DNA of 64,000 bases from Planotetraspora thailandica (GCF_016863335.1 NZ_BOOR01000032.1:1-64000), one strand, 5' to 3'; positions 8,091 to 18,272 are shown, counted from the stretch's first letter. The notes: generated from the sequence alone by a model not told the origin. Translations and numbers: made by a program.

Positions 8091-10349
8091 ATGAAGCGCT
8101 CAAAGACTGGAAAGGCGTTACCAGGTGCGGGCCGGGTCGGCACGGTCGCTGCGCTCGCGGTCCTGACTACGGCGGCGACACTTGGAGCTCCTGTCGGGGC
8201 TGAAGGGGCGTCTGCCCCTGCTTGGCATTCGTATGTTCTCGGCCCGTCGTCCCCGCAGGTCGCCCCGATCGACGTCGATATCCGAGGGAGCGTGCGTCAT
8301 CCGAACGCCCTGGTAAAGGGGAAGGGCCCGGTGACGACGCTGACGACGGTGGCCGGCAAGGCGCCGGCCTCGGTCGTGCTCGACTTCGGCAAGGAGGTCG
8401 GTGGTACGCCTTACATCGATGTCACAGCGGTCGAAGGTGCTCCCACCCTCACCCTGGTGACTGGAGAAGCCCGCCAGTTCCTTCGCTCGCCCGCGGCTAC
8501 GACCGTCGCGTCGGCTGCGGCAAGAGGTGTATCGGAAGTCACTTTGGCTTCCGTCGCGAACCTCGAAGTCGGCAACAGCATCGTCTTCGGCACCGGAGCT
8601 GACGCCCAGACCCGGACAATCGCGGGCTTCGACGCCACAGCCAAAACCGCCTCCTTCAGTCCTGCGCTGACACGCGATCTGGCGGTAGGAACGGCGGTGT
8701 CCAGTTCGCCGGGAGCTCCAAGCTCTGATGAATCCCGAGGGCTGGCAGGCGTCGGCGGTCCAGACACGCTGCAGCCCACTGGCGCCGGTCGGCTGTCTGG
8801 AGGCTTCCACGGTGGGTTCCGTTTCATATTGCTCACGCTGTCCTCACCCGGCAGCGTGTCCATCTCCTCCGCTGGGGTCGACTTCCAGGCGTTCCGCGCC
8901 ACGCCTGATGACTACAAGGGCTGGTTCTTGTCCAGCGACAAGCAGCTGAACAAGATGTGGTACTCCGGCGCCTACACCCTGCAGATGAACCTGAAGGCTC
9001 CTGGGCTCAACGGGTTGCCCGACGCCCGCATCTACGACGGAGCAAAGCGGGACCGCAGCATCTGGACCGGCGACCTGCTGGTTCAAGGTCCCACGGCGCT
9101 CAGCACCCTGGGCGACGCGGGCGCCGAATACCTCAAGTCATCGCTGAACGTGTTGCTATCGAAGCAGCGGGCCGACGGCGCGCTTCCCGGTTCGCCCGAC
9201 TTCTCGAAGCGTAATTCGCCCAGCGGTTCCCCACTCTTCTACTCGAATAACTACTCCGGGTACGGCGCGCGAGCCATCATCGACTACTACCGCTACACGG
9301 GTGACGACGCTTACATCACGAGCGTCCTGCCCGCTCTGCGGAAGGAACTTGCCTACAACGACAGCTTCCTCGACGCCAACAACCTGGTCGTGTCCAACGA
9401 CCGGGACTATTGGCAGGCTAGTCAAACGGGGGAGGTCACGAAGTACAGCATCGACTACTACATCCTGCTGCGCGAGATGGCCTGGCTTGAGCGCAAGGTC
9501 GGCTCCGCTGCCGCGGCCGATGGATATGACGCTAAGGCCGATGCGATCAAGACCGCCGTCAACGCCAGACTCTGGAGCCCGGAGTTGGGTGCGTACGGCC
9601 AGAGCAACGTCAACCCCAACGTCCTCGTGGGCGACGCCAACGCCCTGGCCCTCCAGTACGGCTTCGTTCCGGCCGAGCGTCGGGACAGCGTGCTGGCTGC
9701 GCTGAAGACGTTGTGGACGCCCTACGGCGCCATCATGGGGCCTGGTCTGAAGGACCCGACCGGTCACACGATCGAGCCCTTCGGCAATGGGATGGAGACC
9801 GCTGGGCGTTTCGCCGTCGGCGACACGGCCGGTGCCCTCGACCTGATGCGCCGGACCTGGGGGCCGATGGTGGACGAGGACGACCCGCTCTACACCGGCA
9901 CTTTCTGGGAGTTCAAGAACGACAACGGCGGCGTCAACCGCACGACCGCAAGCCTCGCCCACGGATGGGCCGCATCGCCCACCGTACAGCTCACTGAACA
10001 GGTCCTCGGCGTGACTCCGGTCGACCCCGGCTATGCGACGTGGAGCATCAAGCCGCGCTCCGGCAGCCTCAAGTGGGCCGAAGGCGCCGTACCGACGAAG
10101 TATGGCGACATCGAGACCAGTTGGTCGTCGAACCTAAAGACTGAGCGGTTCGAGCTCGACACCACAACGCCAGCGGGTACGAGCGGCACCATCGCTGTGC
10201 CCGTCACCGGGCGGTCGGTCGTCACCGTCAACGGCCGCACGGCGTGGGACCGCGGTACTGCCAAGGCCTATCAGGCCGTGGCCGAGGATGGCTATGTGAA
10301 GCTGACAGTCCCCGGTGGCAAGTATGAGGTCGCTGTCAAGCGCGGCTGA
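8091..10349 (+). CDS. secreted alpha-L-rhamnosidase-like protein (GH78-related)
   Basis: A 752-residue protein started at ATG 8091, with AGAAAGG eight bases upstream. A TTG six codons earlier has no better site. Residues 1-43 are a typical Sec signal peptide (basic start, a VAALAVLTTAATLG core). The mature enzyme has an N-terminal beta domain with LDFGKEVGGTPYID, an inserted ~70-residue module (nt ~8499-8708), and a six-hairpin barrel with YDGAKRDRSIWTGDL at ~315. A C-terminal beta domain of Bac_rhamnosid_C type follows. In place of the usual DCPQRDERLGW motif it has AKRDRSIW-GDL, so it belongs to a divergent GH78-like branch and its exact linkage is uncertain. A LacI-type operator lies upstream and a strong hairpin lies 33 bp after the stop, so it is probably monocistronic. 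Confidence 0.8.
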   Translation: MKRSKTGKALPGAGRVGTVAALAVLTTAATLGAPVGAEGASAPAWHSYVLGPSSPQVAPIDVDIRGSVRHPNALVKGKGPVTTLTTVAGKAPASVVLDFGKEVGGTPYIDVTAVEGAPTLTLVTGEARQFLRSPAATTVASAAARGVSEVTLASVANLEVGNSIVFGTGADAQTRTIAGFDATAKTASFSPALTRDLAVGTAVSSSPGAPSSDESRGLAGVGGPDTLQPTGAGRLSGGFHGGFRFILLTLSSPGSVSISSAGVDFQAFRATPDDYKGWFLSSDKQLNKMWYSGAYTLQMNLKAPGLNGLPDARIYDGAKRDRSIWTGDLLVQGPTALSTLGDAGAEYLKSSLNVLLSKQRADGALPGSPDFSKRNSPSGSPLFYSNNYSGYGARAIIDYYRYTGDDAYITSVLPALRKELAYNDSFLDANNLVVSNDRDYWQASQTGEVTKYSIDYYILLREMAWLERKVGSAAAADGYDAKADAIKTAVNARLWSPELGAYGQSNVNPNVLVGDANALALQYGFVPAERRDSVLAALKTLWTPYGAIMGPGLKDPTGHTIEPFGNGMETAGRFAVGDTAGALDLMRRTWGPMVDEDDPLYTGTFWEFKNDNGGVNRTTASLAHGWAASPTVQLTEQVLGVTPVDPGYATWSIKPRSGSLKWAEGAVPTKYGDIETSWSSNLKTERFELDTTTPAGTSGTIAVPVTGRSVVTVNGRTAWDRGTAKAYQAVAEDGYVKLTVPGGKYEVAVKRG

Positions 10350-10381
10350 CGACGATCCCGTATCGGAACCGCCACATGTCA

Positions 10382-10419
10382 CCCGCCTGCTGGTCGCGCG
10401 CCTGGGACCAGCAGGCGGG
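10382..10419 (+). terminator. hairpin terminator after GH78-like gene
   Basis: A perfect 14-bp inverted repeat (10382-10395 with 10406-10419, loop of ten bases) begins 33 bp after the stop codon at 10349. There is no long T run, as is common for actinobacterial terminators. Confidence 0.7.
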
Positions 10420-11093
10420 GGTGTCCCTGAGCAGTCTGTCAAGCAATCCAGTGTGCAAGTGATCCCGGAGCAAGCAACCCCGATTCAGGCTCCTGAGGTA
10501 AATCCGTCCCAGCCTGTCAGGGAGCACAAAGGACGGGCGCAAGTGAGGAAATCCGCCAAGCGGCATCGGCATTCTGACGGCGATGGCCAGGAGCGCGGTT
10601 CCGAATCTCTCGTTGCCCGCTCCGATGTTGCGACAGCCGATCGCGTGCTTCAATCAGGAAGGACGCATTACCCGAAGACGCATCGCCCTTCTCGACACGT
10701 CGCTGTAGCTCCAGACGATACGAGGCAACGACCCAACAAAGAAGACCCGTCGACGCTCAGGACTCCGGGTGTGGGGCCGCGCCGCCCGTGGTGAACTCGC
10801 GCGCTGGACGAGTGGTGAGCCACGAGACGGCCTCCGCCGGCCCTTCTCCCGCGGTCATCTCCGCCACTGCAGTGGCTGTGCTGCTCCTAGGCATTGCCTT
10901 CTCCTATCGGCGTCGCCTGTGCGCCTGGCGGAGAAGGATTCGCATCTCCCGCGATGGTGACCGCCTCCTTCGCTCCAGCTCCCGACTGAGATGCCTCCCT
11001 CTGTCGAGGAAGGATCGGCGACGTCGATCGGTTATGTGGTCGCCCTGCCGGCGCTCCGCGGGATGAGGCTCGCAGGGCCCGGCTCTGAGCGGG
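10420..11093. other. non-coding or decayed stretch
   Basis: I see no supported gene in this 670-bp interval. A GTG-started 92-codon frame from 10788 (plus) contains one hydrophobic stretch (AVISATAVAVLLLGIAFSY) followed by many arginines. It resembles the tail of a membrane-anchored protein, but no ribosome site or family match could be recognised, so it is not called as a gene. Confidence 0.3.
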
Positions 11094-11654
11094 GTGACTC
11101 GCGCCATGATGGTGGAGCTGTTAACGAGCATTCATATCTCAGCGCGGGTGCTCATTTCGCATGACGACATGGCCCGATTGTTTGGGGACTACGCGAGTGA
11201 AGAGCTCCGGCACGTTCCCAGCCTGACCGTGCTGAACAGTCTTCTGGTCGTGATCACCGAACTCGAAGAGAAGATCGTTCGGCGAACGGGACAGCGGAGC
11301 GATTCTCGAGCCCCCGCGGACATGCCTTGGCTGTTCGCCTTCGTCTCTCTGGGCGCGGCGGCCGAGTGGCTGCACCGAATCATCCAAGGCGGCGCGGAAG
11401 ATCTAATTCTCGGTGTGCTCCTGGAGGAATGGCCGTACGGCATTACGTGCAGGGCCGATGTGGACGGCGTGATCGCTGATCAGGACGGAAGGAGCGGCGT
11501 GGGTCGGTCGTCGGCTTTCCGCCATCCCCCGAGCTCTCGCCGCGGATCGGCTCAGGGCTCTGAGGGCATCGGTCTAATTGCAAGGCTGGCCAGTCGCCCC
11601 CCGCCGCCAAAATCGTTTCATGACTGGGCCGCGCCAACGGAAGGCCACGACTAA
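11094..11654 (+). CDS. hypothetical protein, doubtful
   Basis: A 186-codon frame starting near 11094 or at ATG 11106. The first ~125 residues look protein-like: balanced hydrophobic and charged composition, and helical stretches such as SLTVLNSLLVVITELEEKIV and LFAFVSLGAAAEWLHRII. The last ~60 residues are Arg/Ser/Pro rich and resemble an out-of-frame tail. I do not recognise the family. It lies between two convergent enzyme genes, without a clear ribosome site. It may be a degraded gene. Confidence 0.3.
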   Translation: MTRAMMVELLTSIHISARVLISHDDMARLFGDYASEELRHVPSLTVLNSLLVVITELEEKIVRRTGQRSDSRAPADMPWLFAFVSLGAAAEWLHRIIQGGAEDLILGVLLEEWPYGITCRADVDGVIADQDGRSGVGRSSAFRHPPSSRRGSAQGSEGIGLIARLASRPPPPKSFHDWAAPTEGHD

Positions 11655-11891
11655 CGCCACTTCTCTCGTGATGAGCGGCTGGTCTCGAACTCAGCCGTCT
11701 TCCGGCACCATTGCGGATCCAGAGCAGCTGGGCGGATCGTTGGTCCTTCCCGATCTGGTGCCCGGATGCGCCCATGTCTACGACCGGCCATCAGCGACTT
11801 GGGGTCCAGCCCCAGCGCCCGAGCAGCCGCACGATGCGGGCACAGCTCCGGGACTTTGGGCCCCACAGCTGTGCCCGCTGCGGCTCACTGA
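11651..11891 (-). other. short unassigned stretch, possible HTH-protein remnant
   Basis: On the minus strand a 71-codon frame (11651-11866) includes ELCPHRAAARALGLDPKSL, which resembles part of a small DNA-binding or excisionase-type protein, but it has no clear start and is Arg-rich afterwards. It lies directly downstream of the GH106 gene. I would not annotate a product. Confidence 0.2.
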
Positions 11892-14800
11892 CTATCGACT
11901 CGACGTGAAGATCGCGTGCGTGCTGGCCGGTGTCAATGTAACGGGCCCGCGCAAACCGTACGGCTGGCTGGCCGTCGAACGCCCGACGTACTTCGATAGG
12001 GCATTGCGCAAGGTGGTTCGAACTTCGACTGTCACCGTGTTCGTGCCTGCATGCAGGAACTTTGCGATATCCCAGTCGTGGCCGTTCGTAACCTGGGACC
12101 CGACCAGCGTGTTGTTGACCGTAATGCTGGCCGTCCCATTCACGACCCCGATGTTCAGCAACATGCGGTGTGCCTCGTCTGGCTGCCACCCGTCGGGAAG
12201 CCGAGTGGTCGCCGTGTAGGTTCCCACCCCTGACTCCCCATTCAGGGACGTGATGTCCCGCCAGTCCTTCAGGTAGTGCTGCTGGAACTGCGTGTCACCC
12301 AGGCCACTGGGCACCGACACGGTCTGGCTTCCCGTTGGCGTTGCGGTCTGGACCTTAAGCGACCATGTTCCGAACCTGTCGATAATGGACGGCCGGCTGG
12401 ACGGTGGCCCGGACAGCGGGACATCGTCGGCCGGGTCGACCAGTGCTTCGACGGTGACAGTGCGCCCGTTCGAGAGCTTGAACGACTCCTCGCCGGACTC
12501 GACGGCTTGGAACTGAATCTTGCCGTCTGCCACGATGAGGCGGCCACCTTCTGGCTGCGTGTCACCGACGACGTGCACTCCCGGGGTCGCGTTCTTGTCG
12601 ATTGCGATAACGCGGGCTTCCTTACCCTGCAACGTCATGGGGATGTTGGTGCGCCCGTGGCTGACGGTGTACTGCGCGATCGGCTGCACCGAACCGTCCC
12701 AGAGGTCCATCTGCGATGGGACGCCCACGACGGCGAATGAAGGGTTGAAAGTGACCGGGTTACTGGTGGGGTTATAGAGGTAGATGTATGCACCTCCGGC
12801 GACCTGACGCCACTGGGTGAGCAGTCTCGTGCCGTCGGATGCCACGCGGGGCTCGAGGCCCAGCCGCTCGAGTGCGGCTGGGACGTCACTCTGGGCGAGG
12901 ACCTGCGTCGCGGAGTGCTGTCGGAGTGTGGCTGCAACGTCCTTCTGGACCGCCAGGTCACCGCTCGCACCTGACGCGAAGGTCGTGTCCTTGTCAGGCA
13001 GGTCGCCCACGAACACGATCCGGACGCCGGCCTTGGCTGCCTTCAGAATTGCAGCCGAAGCCTGGTGCGAGATTGCACGCCGGTCAATCACCAGGGCGCG
13101 GTAGCCGCTGGTGTCGGGAAAGAGCTCGCCGTTGCTTGGGTTGCTTTCCTCCACCAAGCCGACCGGATCCAGGTACTCGAGGGAATACCCGGCTTCCTGG
13201 AGTCGACGGCCGTCGAATGGGTTCTGGTTACCTCTGGCTGACAGGAACGAGTCGCTATAGATGGCCACGTCGGTCTTGGCCGTCCCGGTCTGGAGCACGC
13301 GCGTTCCACGGGCAAGGTAGCTGGTCAGGGTAGGCCAGCTCGACCACTGCGGGAACGTCGTGTCGTTCCAACTCTCAGTGGTCGATTCCCTGAATCGCGA
13401 CGTCCCCGGCCAGGCGGCATTCGGCGCCTGAAGCGCAAAGCCGTGGACGAAAGTCTGAGAAACCCCCGCCGCCCACTCTTTGGCCATCAGGTCTTGGTAG
13501 TCACTGAGGTTCATCGAGTAGGCCGGCTTGAAGAAGGCGCCCTGCTCAATGCTCAGCTGAGTTCCGCCGGCTTGATGCACACCCGAGGCCATTTCCTGCA
13601 GGTATCGCAGCGAGTTCGTCCATTGCGGGTCGTCAACGGAGATGGGCAGGTTCTCAGCGGCGTCCAGCGACTCTCCTTCCGACCGCGCGCCCATCTCTTG
13701 GAGAGAGCGGAAACTGCGCACCGGCTCGAAAGTCTGCTGGTACGCGGCTTGCGCCTTGTACTGCATCCCATACTTGGCTGCCCACTTCTGGAACTCGCCC
13801 AGGTGGTTGGCGATGTAGAGGTCAGTCAGCGTTTGGTAGAAGTCGTGGCGGACCTTATCAGAGTTTGCGTCCGGGAGCGCGAAGTCGGGAACTGGCTCCT
13901 TGGGCGGGACGGGGTAGTCGAACTCGCCCTGGACGAAGAGCAGCGGCAGGAACTTGGCGATGTCGTAGCCGCGACGGCTCTTGAACTCCTGGGCCATCGA
14001 TGGGGCCCAGTCAATCGATGTCGCGTGTAGTTCTAAGGAGTCCTCGAACATATCTGCGCCGGACTTGTGAAGCTTGGCGGCGTTGTCCGGACCGATCTGC
14101 AACTGGTCGAGATCCTGCCCAGCCTTCTGCGCTGCGATGGGATCGAAGAGGCTGGTGTAGCCACCTGAGTTCTCGCGCGACCACAAGCCGAAGAGGATCC
14201 AGTTCCCCGAGTCCGGCGCCTTCCAGGAGATCTTTCCATCGGTGACTTTCCCGGTGAGGTCGGTGAGCGACGTGGGGTCAAGCACCGTCGAGGCTGGTGG
14301 CGGCGTACCTGGGCTGGTGACCTCAGGGCCTGACTGCACGACTCTTGCGGCGGTCACCGCAACGAGCTTGGTGGGCTGCTTCTGCGTCGCCGCATCCATC
14401 GGTGGCGGGACAGGCCCCGAGAAGGTCTGTCCAGCAGCGACGTTGACCCTCCCATACTGGAGTTCCTGAGACGCGTACCCCGAGCCGGCCGCAGTGCTGG
14501 GCGTCTTGATCGGCCAGCCAGGGCCCATCGTCATTGAGATCTTGATGTTCATGGCACTGGCCTTTTCGAGGACATTGCCCAGAATGGTGCGCTGGTCATC
14601 GGTGTTCCAGGCGCCGGTAGAGAAGGCGATTTCAATTTCCCCGAAGCCTGCCTGCGCAATTGCGTCCATCTCGCGCAGGGCTTCGTCGTTGGTCAGGGGG
14701 GCTTGCCACCACCAGCGGATGGCCGGCTTGTACTGCGTCTTCGGGCTCATGAACTCTGCAGGCGTTATTCCGCCCGCGAGAGTGGTCACGGCGTCTGTAC

Positions 14801-14936
14801 CGGCCTTCGAACCCTTCGACAGCGCCGGGGCGGCGCCGGCGGATGTGGCGCCCGCGCTGCCTTGGATGGCTACCAGAGCGAGTGCGGTGGCGAGTATGCC
14901 TGCCGCAGCACGCCTACTGGGATGACTCGAGACCAT
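11892..14936 (-). CDS. secreted alpha-L-rhamnosidase, GH106
   Basis: A 1014-residue protein when started at ATG 14936, which follows a strong GGGAGAGGG ribosome site and begins a clean signal peptide (AAAGILATALALVAIQGSAGA). The longer frame to 14996 lacks these. The mature N-terminus has RWWWQAPLTNDEALREMD and GFGEIEIAF, then SMTMGPGWPIKTP, the pattern of the GH106 TIM barrel seen in rhamnogalacturonan-degrading enzymes. The C-terminus (~870-1010) has a galactose-binding jelly-roll fold pattern. It should cut terminal alpha-rhamnose from pectic side chains outside the cell, using calcium as known for the family. It lies 77 bp after rhaEW at the end of the rha operon, so it is probably co-expressed with uptake and catabolism. 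Confidence 0.87.
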   Translation of the reverse strand: MVSSHPSRRAAAGILATALALVAIQGSAGATSAGAAPALSKGSKAGTDAVTTLAGGITPAEFMSPKTQYKPAIRWWWQAPLTNDEALREMDAIAQAGFGEIEIAFSTGAWNTDDQRTILGNVLEKASAMNIKISMTMGPGWPIKTPSTAAGSGYASQELQYGRVNVAAGQTFSGPVPPPMDAATQKQPTKLVAVTAARVVQSGPEVTSPGTPPPASTVLDPTSLTDLTGKVTDGKISWKAPDSGNWILFGLWSRENSGGYTSLFDPIAAQKAGQDLDQLQIGPDNAAKLHKSGADMFEDSLELHATSIDWAPSMAQEFKSRRGYDIAKFLPLLFVQGEFDYPVPPKEPVPDFALPDANSDKVRHDFYQTLTDLYIANHLGEFQKWAAKYGMQYKAQAAYQQTFEPVRSFRSLQEMGARSEGESLDAAENLPISVDDPQWTNSLRYLQEMASGVHQAGGTQLSIEQGAFFKPAYSMNLSDYQDLMAKEWAAGVSQTFVHGFALQAPNAAWPGTSRFRESTTESWNDTTFPQWSSWPTLTSYLARGTRVLQTGTAKTDVAIYSDSFLSARGNQNPFDGRRLQEAGYSLEYLDPVGLVEESNPSNGELFPDTSGYRALVIDRRAISHQASAAILKAAKAGVRIVFVGDLPDKDTTFASGASGDLAVQKDVAATLRQHSATQVLAQSDVPAALERLGLEPRVASDGTRLLTQWRQVAGGAYIYLYNPTSNPVTFNPSFAVVGVPSQMDLWDGSVQPIAQYTVSHGRTNIPMTLQGKEARVIAIDKNATPGVHVVGDTQPEGGRLIVADGKIQFQAVESGEESFKLSNGRTVTVEALVDPADDVPLSGPPSSRPSIIDRFGTWSLKVQTATPTGSQTVSVPSGLGDTQFQQHYLKDWRDITSLNGESGVGTYTATTRLPDGWQPDEAHRMLLNIGVVNGTASITVNNTLVGSQVTNGHDWDIAKFLHAGTNTVTVEVRTTLRNALSKYVGRSTASQPYGLRGPVTLTPASTHAIFTSSR

Positions 14937-15013
14937 GCCCTCTCTCCCTTGAGTGAGGTGACTGTTTGGTGAGTTGGGGTGACGGAGCATCTGCAAGAGA
15001 CAGTCATCGGCGT

Positions 15014-17059
15014 CTATCGGAGGAAAGCCGCCGCCACTCCCGCGTCCACAGGAATGTGGAGGCCGGTGGTGTGGGTGAGGTCGCCGCCGGTCAGGGCGAA
15101 AACCGCGTTGGCGACATGCTCGGGCAGGACCTCGCGCTTGAGGAGCGTGCGCTGGGCATAGAACTCGCCGAGCTTCGACTCCTCGACGCCGTATACGGCG
15201 GCCCGGTTCGCGCCCCAGCCGGAGGCGAAGATGCCGGAGCCACGGACCACACCGTCGGGGTTGACCCCATTGACGCGGATTCCGCGGCCGCCCAGTTCGG
15301 CCGCCAGTAGACGGACCTGGTGGGCCTGGTCTGCCTTGGCGGCGCTGTAGGCGATGTTGTTCGGTCCCGCGAACAGGGAGTTCTTGGAGGAGATGTAGAC
15401 GATGTCTCCGCCCAGATTCTGCTCGATCATGATGCGGGCCGCCTCCCGGGAGACCAGGAACGAGCCGCGGGCCATGACGTCGTGCTGGAGGTCCCAGTCG
15501 GCGACGGTGGTCTCCAGGAGGGGCTTGGACAGGGACAGCCCGGCGTTGTTGACGATCAGGTCGACGCCGCCGAAGGCCAAGACGGCAGCGGCCAGGCCGG
15601 CACGGATGTCGTCCTCGCTGGTGACGTCGGCTGCTACGACGATCGCGACATCCGACGGACGGAGGGCGGTCGCCCCGAGTTCATCGGCGATCTTCTGAGC
15701 GGCACCGAGATCACGGTCGGCGACGACGACGCACGCACCCTCGGCGGCGAGACGCCGCGCGGTAGCCGCCCCGATGCCCGACCCGCCGCCGGTGACGAAC
15801 GCGATGCGAGCGGCCAGCGGTTTGGGCTTGGGCATCCGCTGGAGCTTGGCCTCCTCGAGTGACCAGTACTCGATACGGAACTTTTCGGCCTCGTCGATCG
15901 GGGAGTACGACGACACGGACTCGGCGCCCCGCATCACGTTGATCGCATTGACGTAGAACTCGCCCGCCACGCGCGCCGTCTGTTTGTTCGCCCCGAAGGA
16001 GAACATGCCCACACCCGGCACCAGGACGATCGCAGGGTCGGCGCCTCGCATCGCAGGTGACCCCTCGACCGCATTGCGCTCGTAGTACGCGGTGTAGTCG
16101 GCGCGGTAGGCGGTGTGCAGTTCCCGCAGCCGATCCTTCACTTGGTCGAGCGGCGCGTCTGCGGGCAGGTCCAGCACGAGCGGGGAGATCTTGGTGCGCA
16201 GGAAGTGGTCCGGGCACGAGGTGCCCAGAGCCGCCAGGCGCGGGTGCTCGGCGCGCGAGACGAAGTCCAGCACCACGTCGCTGTCGGTGTAGTGGCCGAC
16301 CTGCGGTCGGTCGGTCGAGACCAGGCCGCGGATCAACGGGAAGAGCTCCACCGCCCGGGCCTGCCGTTCGGGAGACTGCAGGGGCTCATATCCGGGCAGA
16401 ACCGGGCCGAACGGATCGGCCTTGCCATGCGCGGTGATGTAGGCCTCGGCCAGCCGGATGATCTCAAGGGAGTTCGCTTGGCATTCGGCGGAGGTCTCGC
16501 CCCAAGCGGTGATGCCGTGGCCACCCAGGATTACGCCGATCGCCTGCGGGTTCTCCGCCTTGATCGCCGCGATGTCCAGCCCCAGCTGGAATCCTGGACG
16601 CCGCCACGGCACCCAGACCACCCGATCTCCGAAGATCAATCGGGTCAGTTCTTCACCGTCATCGGCTGTTGCGATCGCGATCCCACTGTCCGGATGGAGG
16701 TGGTCGACATGCGCTGCGTCGATCAGCCCGTGCATCGCAGTGTCGATCGACGGTGCTGCGCCTCCCTTGCCGTGGCCGCAGAAGTCGAACGCTGCGACCA
16801 TCTCGTCCTCGCGTTCCACCCCCGGGTACACGGTGACCAGAGAGCGGAGCCGATCGAGCCGGAGCACGGCCAGACCGGACGCCGTCAGAGTTCCGAGGTC
16901 CCCTCCGGAACCCTTCACCCACATGAGGTCGACGGTCTCGCCAGTGACCGGGTCGGTCTGGCTGCCCTTGGCTGAGGCGTTGCCTCCGGCGTAGTTAGTG
17001 TTGCGAGGGTCGGAACCCAGTTCGTGGCAGCGGTTCAGCAGGTCGTCAACGGTGTTCAT
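15014..17059 (-). CDS. rhaEW: bifunctional L-rhamnulose-1-phosphate aldolase / lactaldehyde dehydrogenase
   Basis: A 681-residue fusion. Residues ~1-420 are a class II aldolase/adducin-type domain with zinc-site histidines (HVDHLHPDSGIA and GGHGITAWG). Residues ~425-681 are a short-chain dehydrogenase with the Rossmann motif TGGGSGIG, the NNAG motif and the YSAAK active-site segment. The first half splits rhamnulose-1-phosphate to dihydroxyacetone phosphate and L-lactaldehyde; the second half oxidises lactaldehyde. This architecture is the established RhaEW enzyme of actinobacteria, Bacillus and relatives, and it replaces RhaD. It starts six bases after the rhaI stop, within the rha operon. 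All recognisable motifs are present and no frameshift is visible. Confidence 0.93.
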   Translation of the reverse strand: MNTVDDLLNRCHELGSDPRNTNYAGGNASAKGSQTDPVTGETVDLMWVKGSGGDLGTLTASGLAVLRLDRLRSLVTVYPGVEREDEMVAAFDFCGHGKGGAAPSIDTAMHGLIDAAHVDHLHPDSGIAIATADDGEELTRLIFGDRVVWVPWRRPGFQLGLDIAAIKAENPQAIGVILGGHGITAWGETSAECQANSLEIIRLAEAYITAHGKADPFGPVLPGYEPLQSPERQARAVELFPLIRGLVSTDRPQVGHYTDSDVVLDFVSRAEHPRLAALGTSCPDHFLRTKISPLVLDLPADAPLDQVKDRLRELHTAYRADYTAYYERNAVEGSPAMRGADPAIVLVPGVGMFSFGANKQTARVAGEFYVNAINVMRGAESVSSYSPIDEAEKFRIEYWSLEEAKLQRMPKPKPLAARIAFVTGGGSGIGAATARRLAAEGACVVVADRDLGAAQKIADELGATALRPSDVAIVVAADVTSEDDIRAGLAAAVLAFGGVDLIVNNAGLSLSKPLLETTVADWDLQHDVMARGSFLVSREAARIMIEQNLGGDIVYISSKNSLFAGPNNIAYSAAKADQAHQVRLLAAELGGRGIRVNGVNPDGVVRGSGIFASGWGANRAAVYGVEESKLGEFYAQRTLLKREVLPEHVANAVFALTGGDLTHTTGLHIPVDAGVAAAFLR

Positions 17060-17065
17060 GGTGGT

Positions 17066-18223
17066 TCAGGCTCCCCATCCGGCCTGGGTGCCGCCGACAC
17101 GCTCGGCGACGATCTTGTCGAAGTAGCCCGAGGCCTTGTAAGCGGCCATCGGATCGGCGGCCAGGCCGCGCTCCTCCCGCCACGAGGCGAGAAGCGGCCG
17201 GACGTCGGTGTTGTATGCGTCCATCAGAACGGCGTTCGCGCCCAGCACATCGCCCGCGGACTGGGCGGCCTTCAGCGCGTCTGCGTCCACCAGCAATGCC
17301 TTGGCGGTGGCCTCCTGCGCGTTCATGACCGAACGGATCTGACCCTGGATCTTGGGTTCGATGTTGTGGCACTGGTCGAGCATGAAAGCGACTCCGGTCG
17401 CCGGGTCGAGCCCGCCGCCGCGCACGACCTCATGCATGATCCGGAAAAGCTGGAACGGGTCAGCCGCGCCGACCATCAAGTCATCGTCGGCGTAGAAACG
17501 CGAGTTGAAATCGAACGCGCCCAGCCTTCCTGCACGCAGGAGCATCGCCACGATGAATTCGATGTTCGTACCCGGTGCGTGGTGGCCGGTGTCGACGCAG
17601 ACGGTGGCTTTGGGCCCCAAGGCGATGCAATGCAGGAAAGAGGTCCCCCAGTCCGGCACGTCCATCGTGTAGAACGCCGGCTCGAACAGCTTGTACTCCA
17701 GCAGGATTCGCTGACCGTCGCCCAGCCGGTCGTACACCTCGGCAAGGGCTTCGGAGAGCCGGTCTTGGCGGGCGCGGATGTCGTCCTGACCTGGGTAATT
17801 GGTTCCATCGGAGAACCACAGCTTCAGGTCTCGCGACCCTGTGACGTCCATGATGTCGACACATTCCAGCAGGTGGTCGATTGCCTTGCGGCGTACCCGC
17901 GGATCGGGATTGGTGACCGACCCCAGCATGTAGTCGTCGTCCTGGAACACGTTCGCGTTGATCGCGCCCAGCTTCACACCCTGATCGGTGGCGTGCGTCG
18001 CCAGCGCGGCAAAATCGGAAACCCTGTCCCAGGGGATGTGCAGCGCGACCGTAGGAGCGGCACCGGTGAAAGCGTGCACCTGAGCGGCATCAGTGATCTT
18101 CTCGAAGGGGTCGCGGGGGACCCCGTGCTGAGTGAACACCTTGAACCGGGTACCGGAGTTGCCGTAGGCCCATGAGGGCGTCTCGATGGCCAGGTTGTTC
18201 AGCCCGGTGGTGAAGTCAATCAT
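17066..18223 (-). CDS. rhaI: L-rhamnose isomerase (RhaI, actinobacterial type)
   Basis: A 385-residue TIM-barrel isomerase that converts L-rhamnose to L-rhamnulose in the cytoplasm. It is the RhaI/Streptomyces-type enzyme (~380 residues), not the RhaA type. The metal and substrate residues fall in recognisable segments: LHIPWD, LWFSDGTNYPGQDD, LLEYKLFEPAFY, CVDTGHHAPGTNIE and FDFNSRFYADDDL. The start is set at ATG 18223 (MIDFTTGL). The frame continues to 18301, but the added residues are basic and lie across the hairpin at 18273. The gene is between the transporter lipoprotein rhaS (after a hairpin) and rhaEW (six-base gap). Confidence 0.92.
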   Translation of the reverse strand: MIDFTTGLNNLAIETPSWAYGNSGTRFKVFTQHGVPRDPFEKITDAAQVHAFTGAAPTVALHIPWDRVSDFAALATHATDQGVKLGAINANVFQDDDYMLGSVTNPDPRVRRKAIDHLLECVDIMDVTGSRDLKLWFSDGTNYPGQDDIRARQDRLSEALAEVYDRLGDGQRILLEYKLFEPAFYTMDVPDWGTSFLHCIALGPKATVCVDTGHHAPGTNIEFIVAMLLRAGRLGAFDFNSRFYADDDLMVGAADPFQLFRIMHEVVRGGGLDPATGVAFMLDQCHNIEPKIQGQIRSVMNAQEATAKALLVDADALKAAQSAGDVLGANAVLMDAYNTDVRPLLASWREERGLAADPMAAYKASGYFDKIVAERVGGTQAGWGA

Positions 18224-18272
18224 GCTCACAATCCCCGAATCCCAAAGCTCTCGATCTTTTGCGGGTGTTCGT

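Noticed and set aside
10315-10794. A plus-strand 159-codon frame after the GH78-like gene
   Set aside because: Overlaps the terminator hairpin, has no ribosome site, and its composition is random-like.
11578-12219. A 213-codon plus-strand frame overlapping the end of GH106
   Set aside because: Mostly antisense to GH106 coding sequence; no recognisable domain.
17024-18175. A 383-codon plus-strand frame across rhaI
   Set aside because: Mirror of the clear RhaI coding frame; residues are not protein-like.
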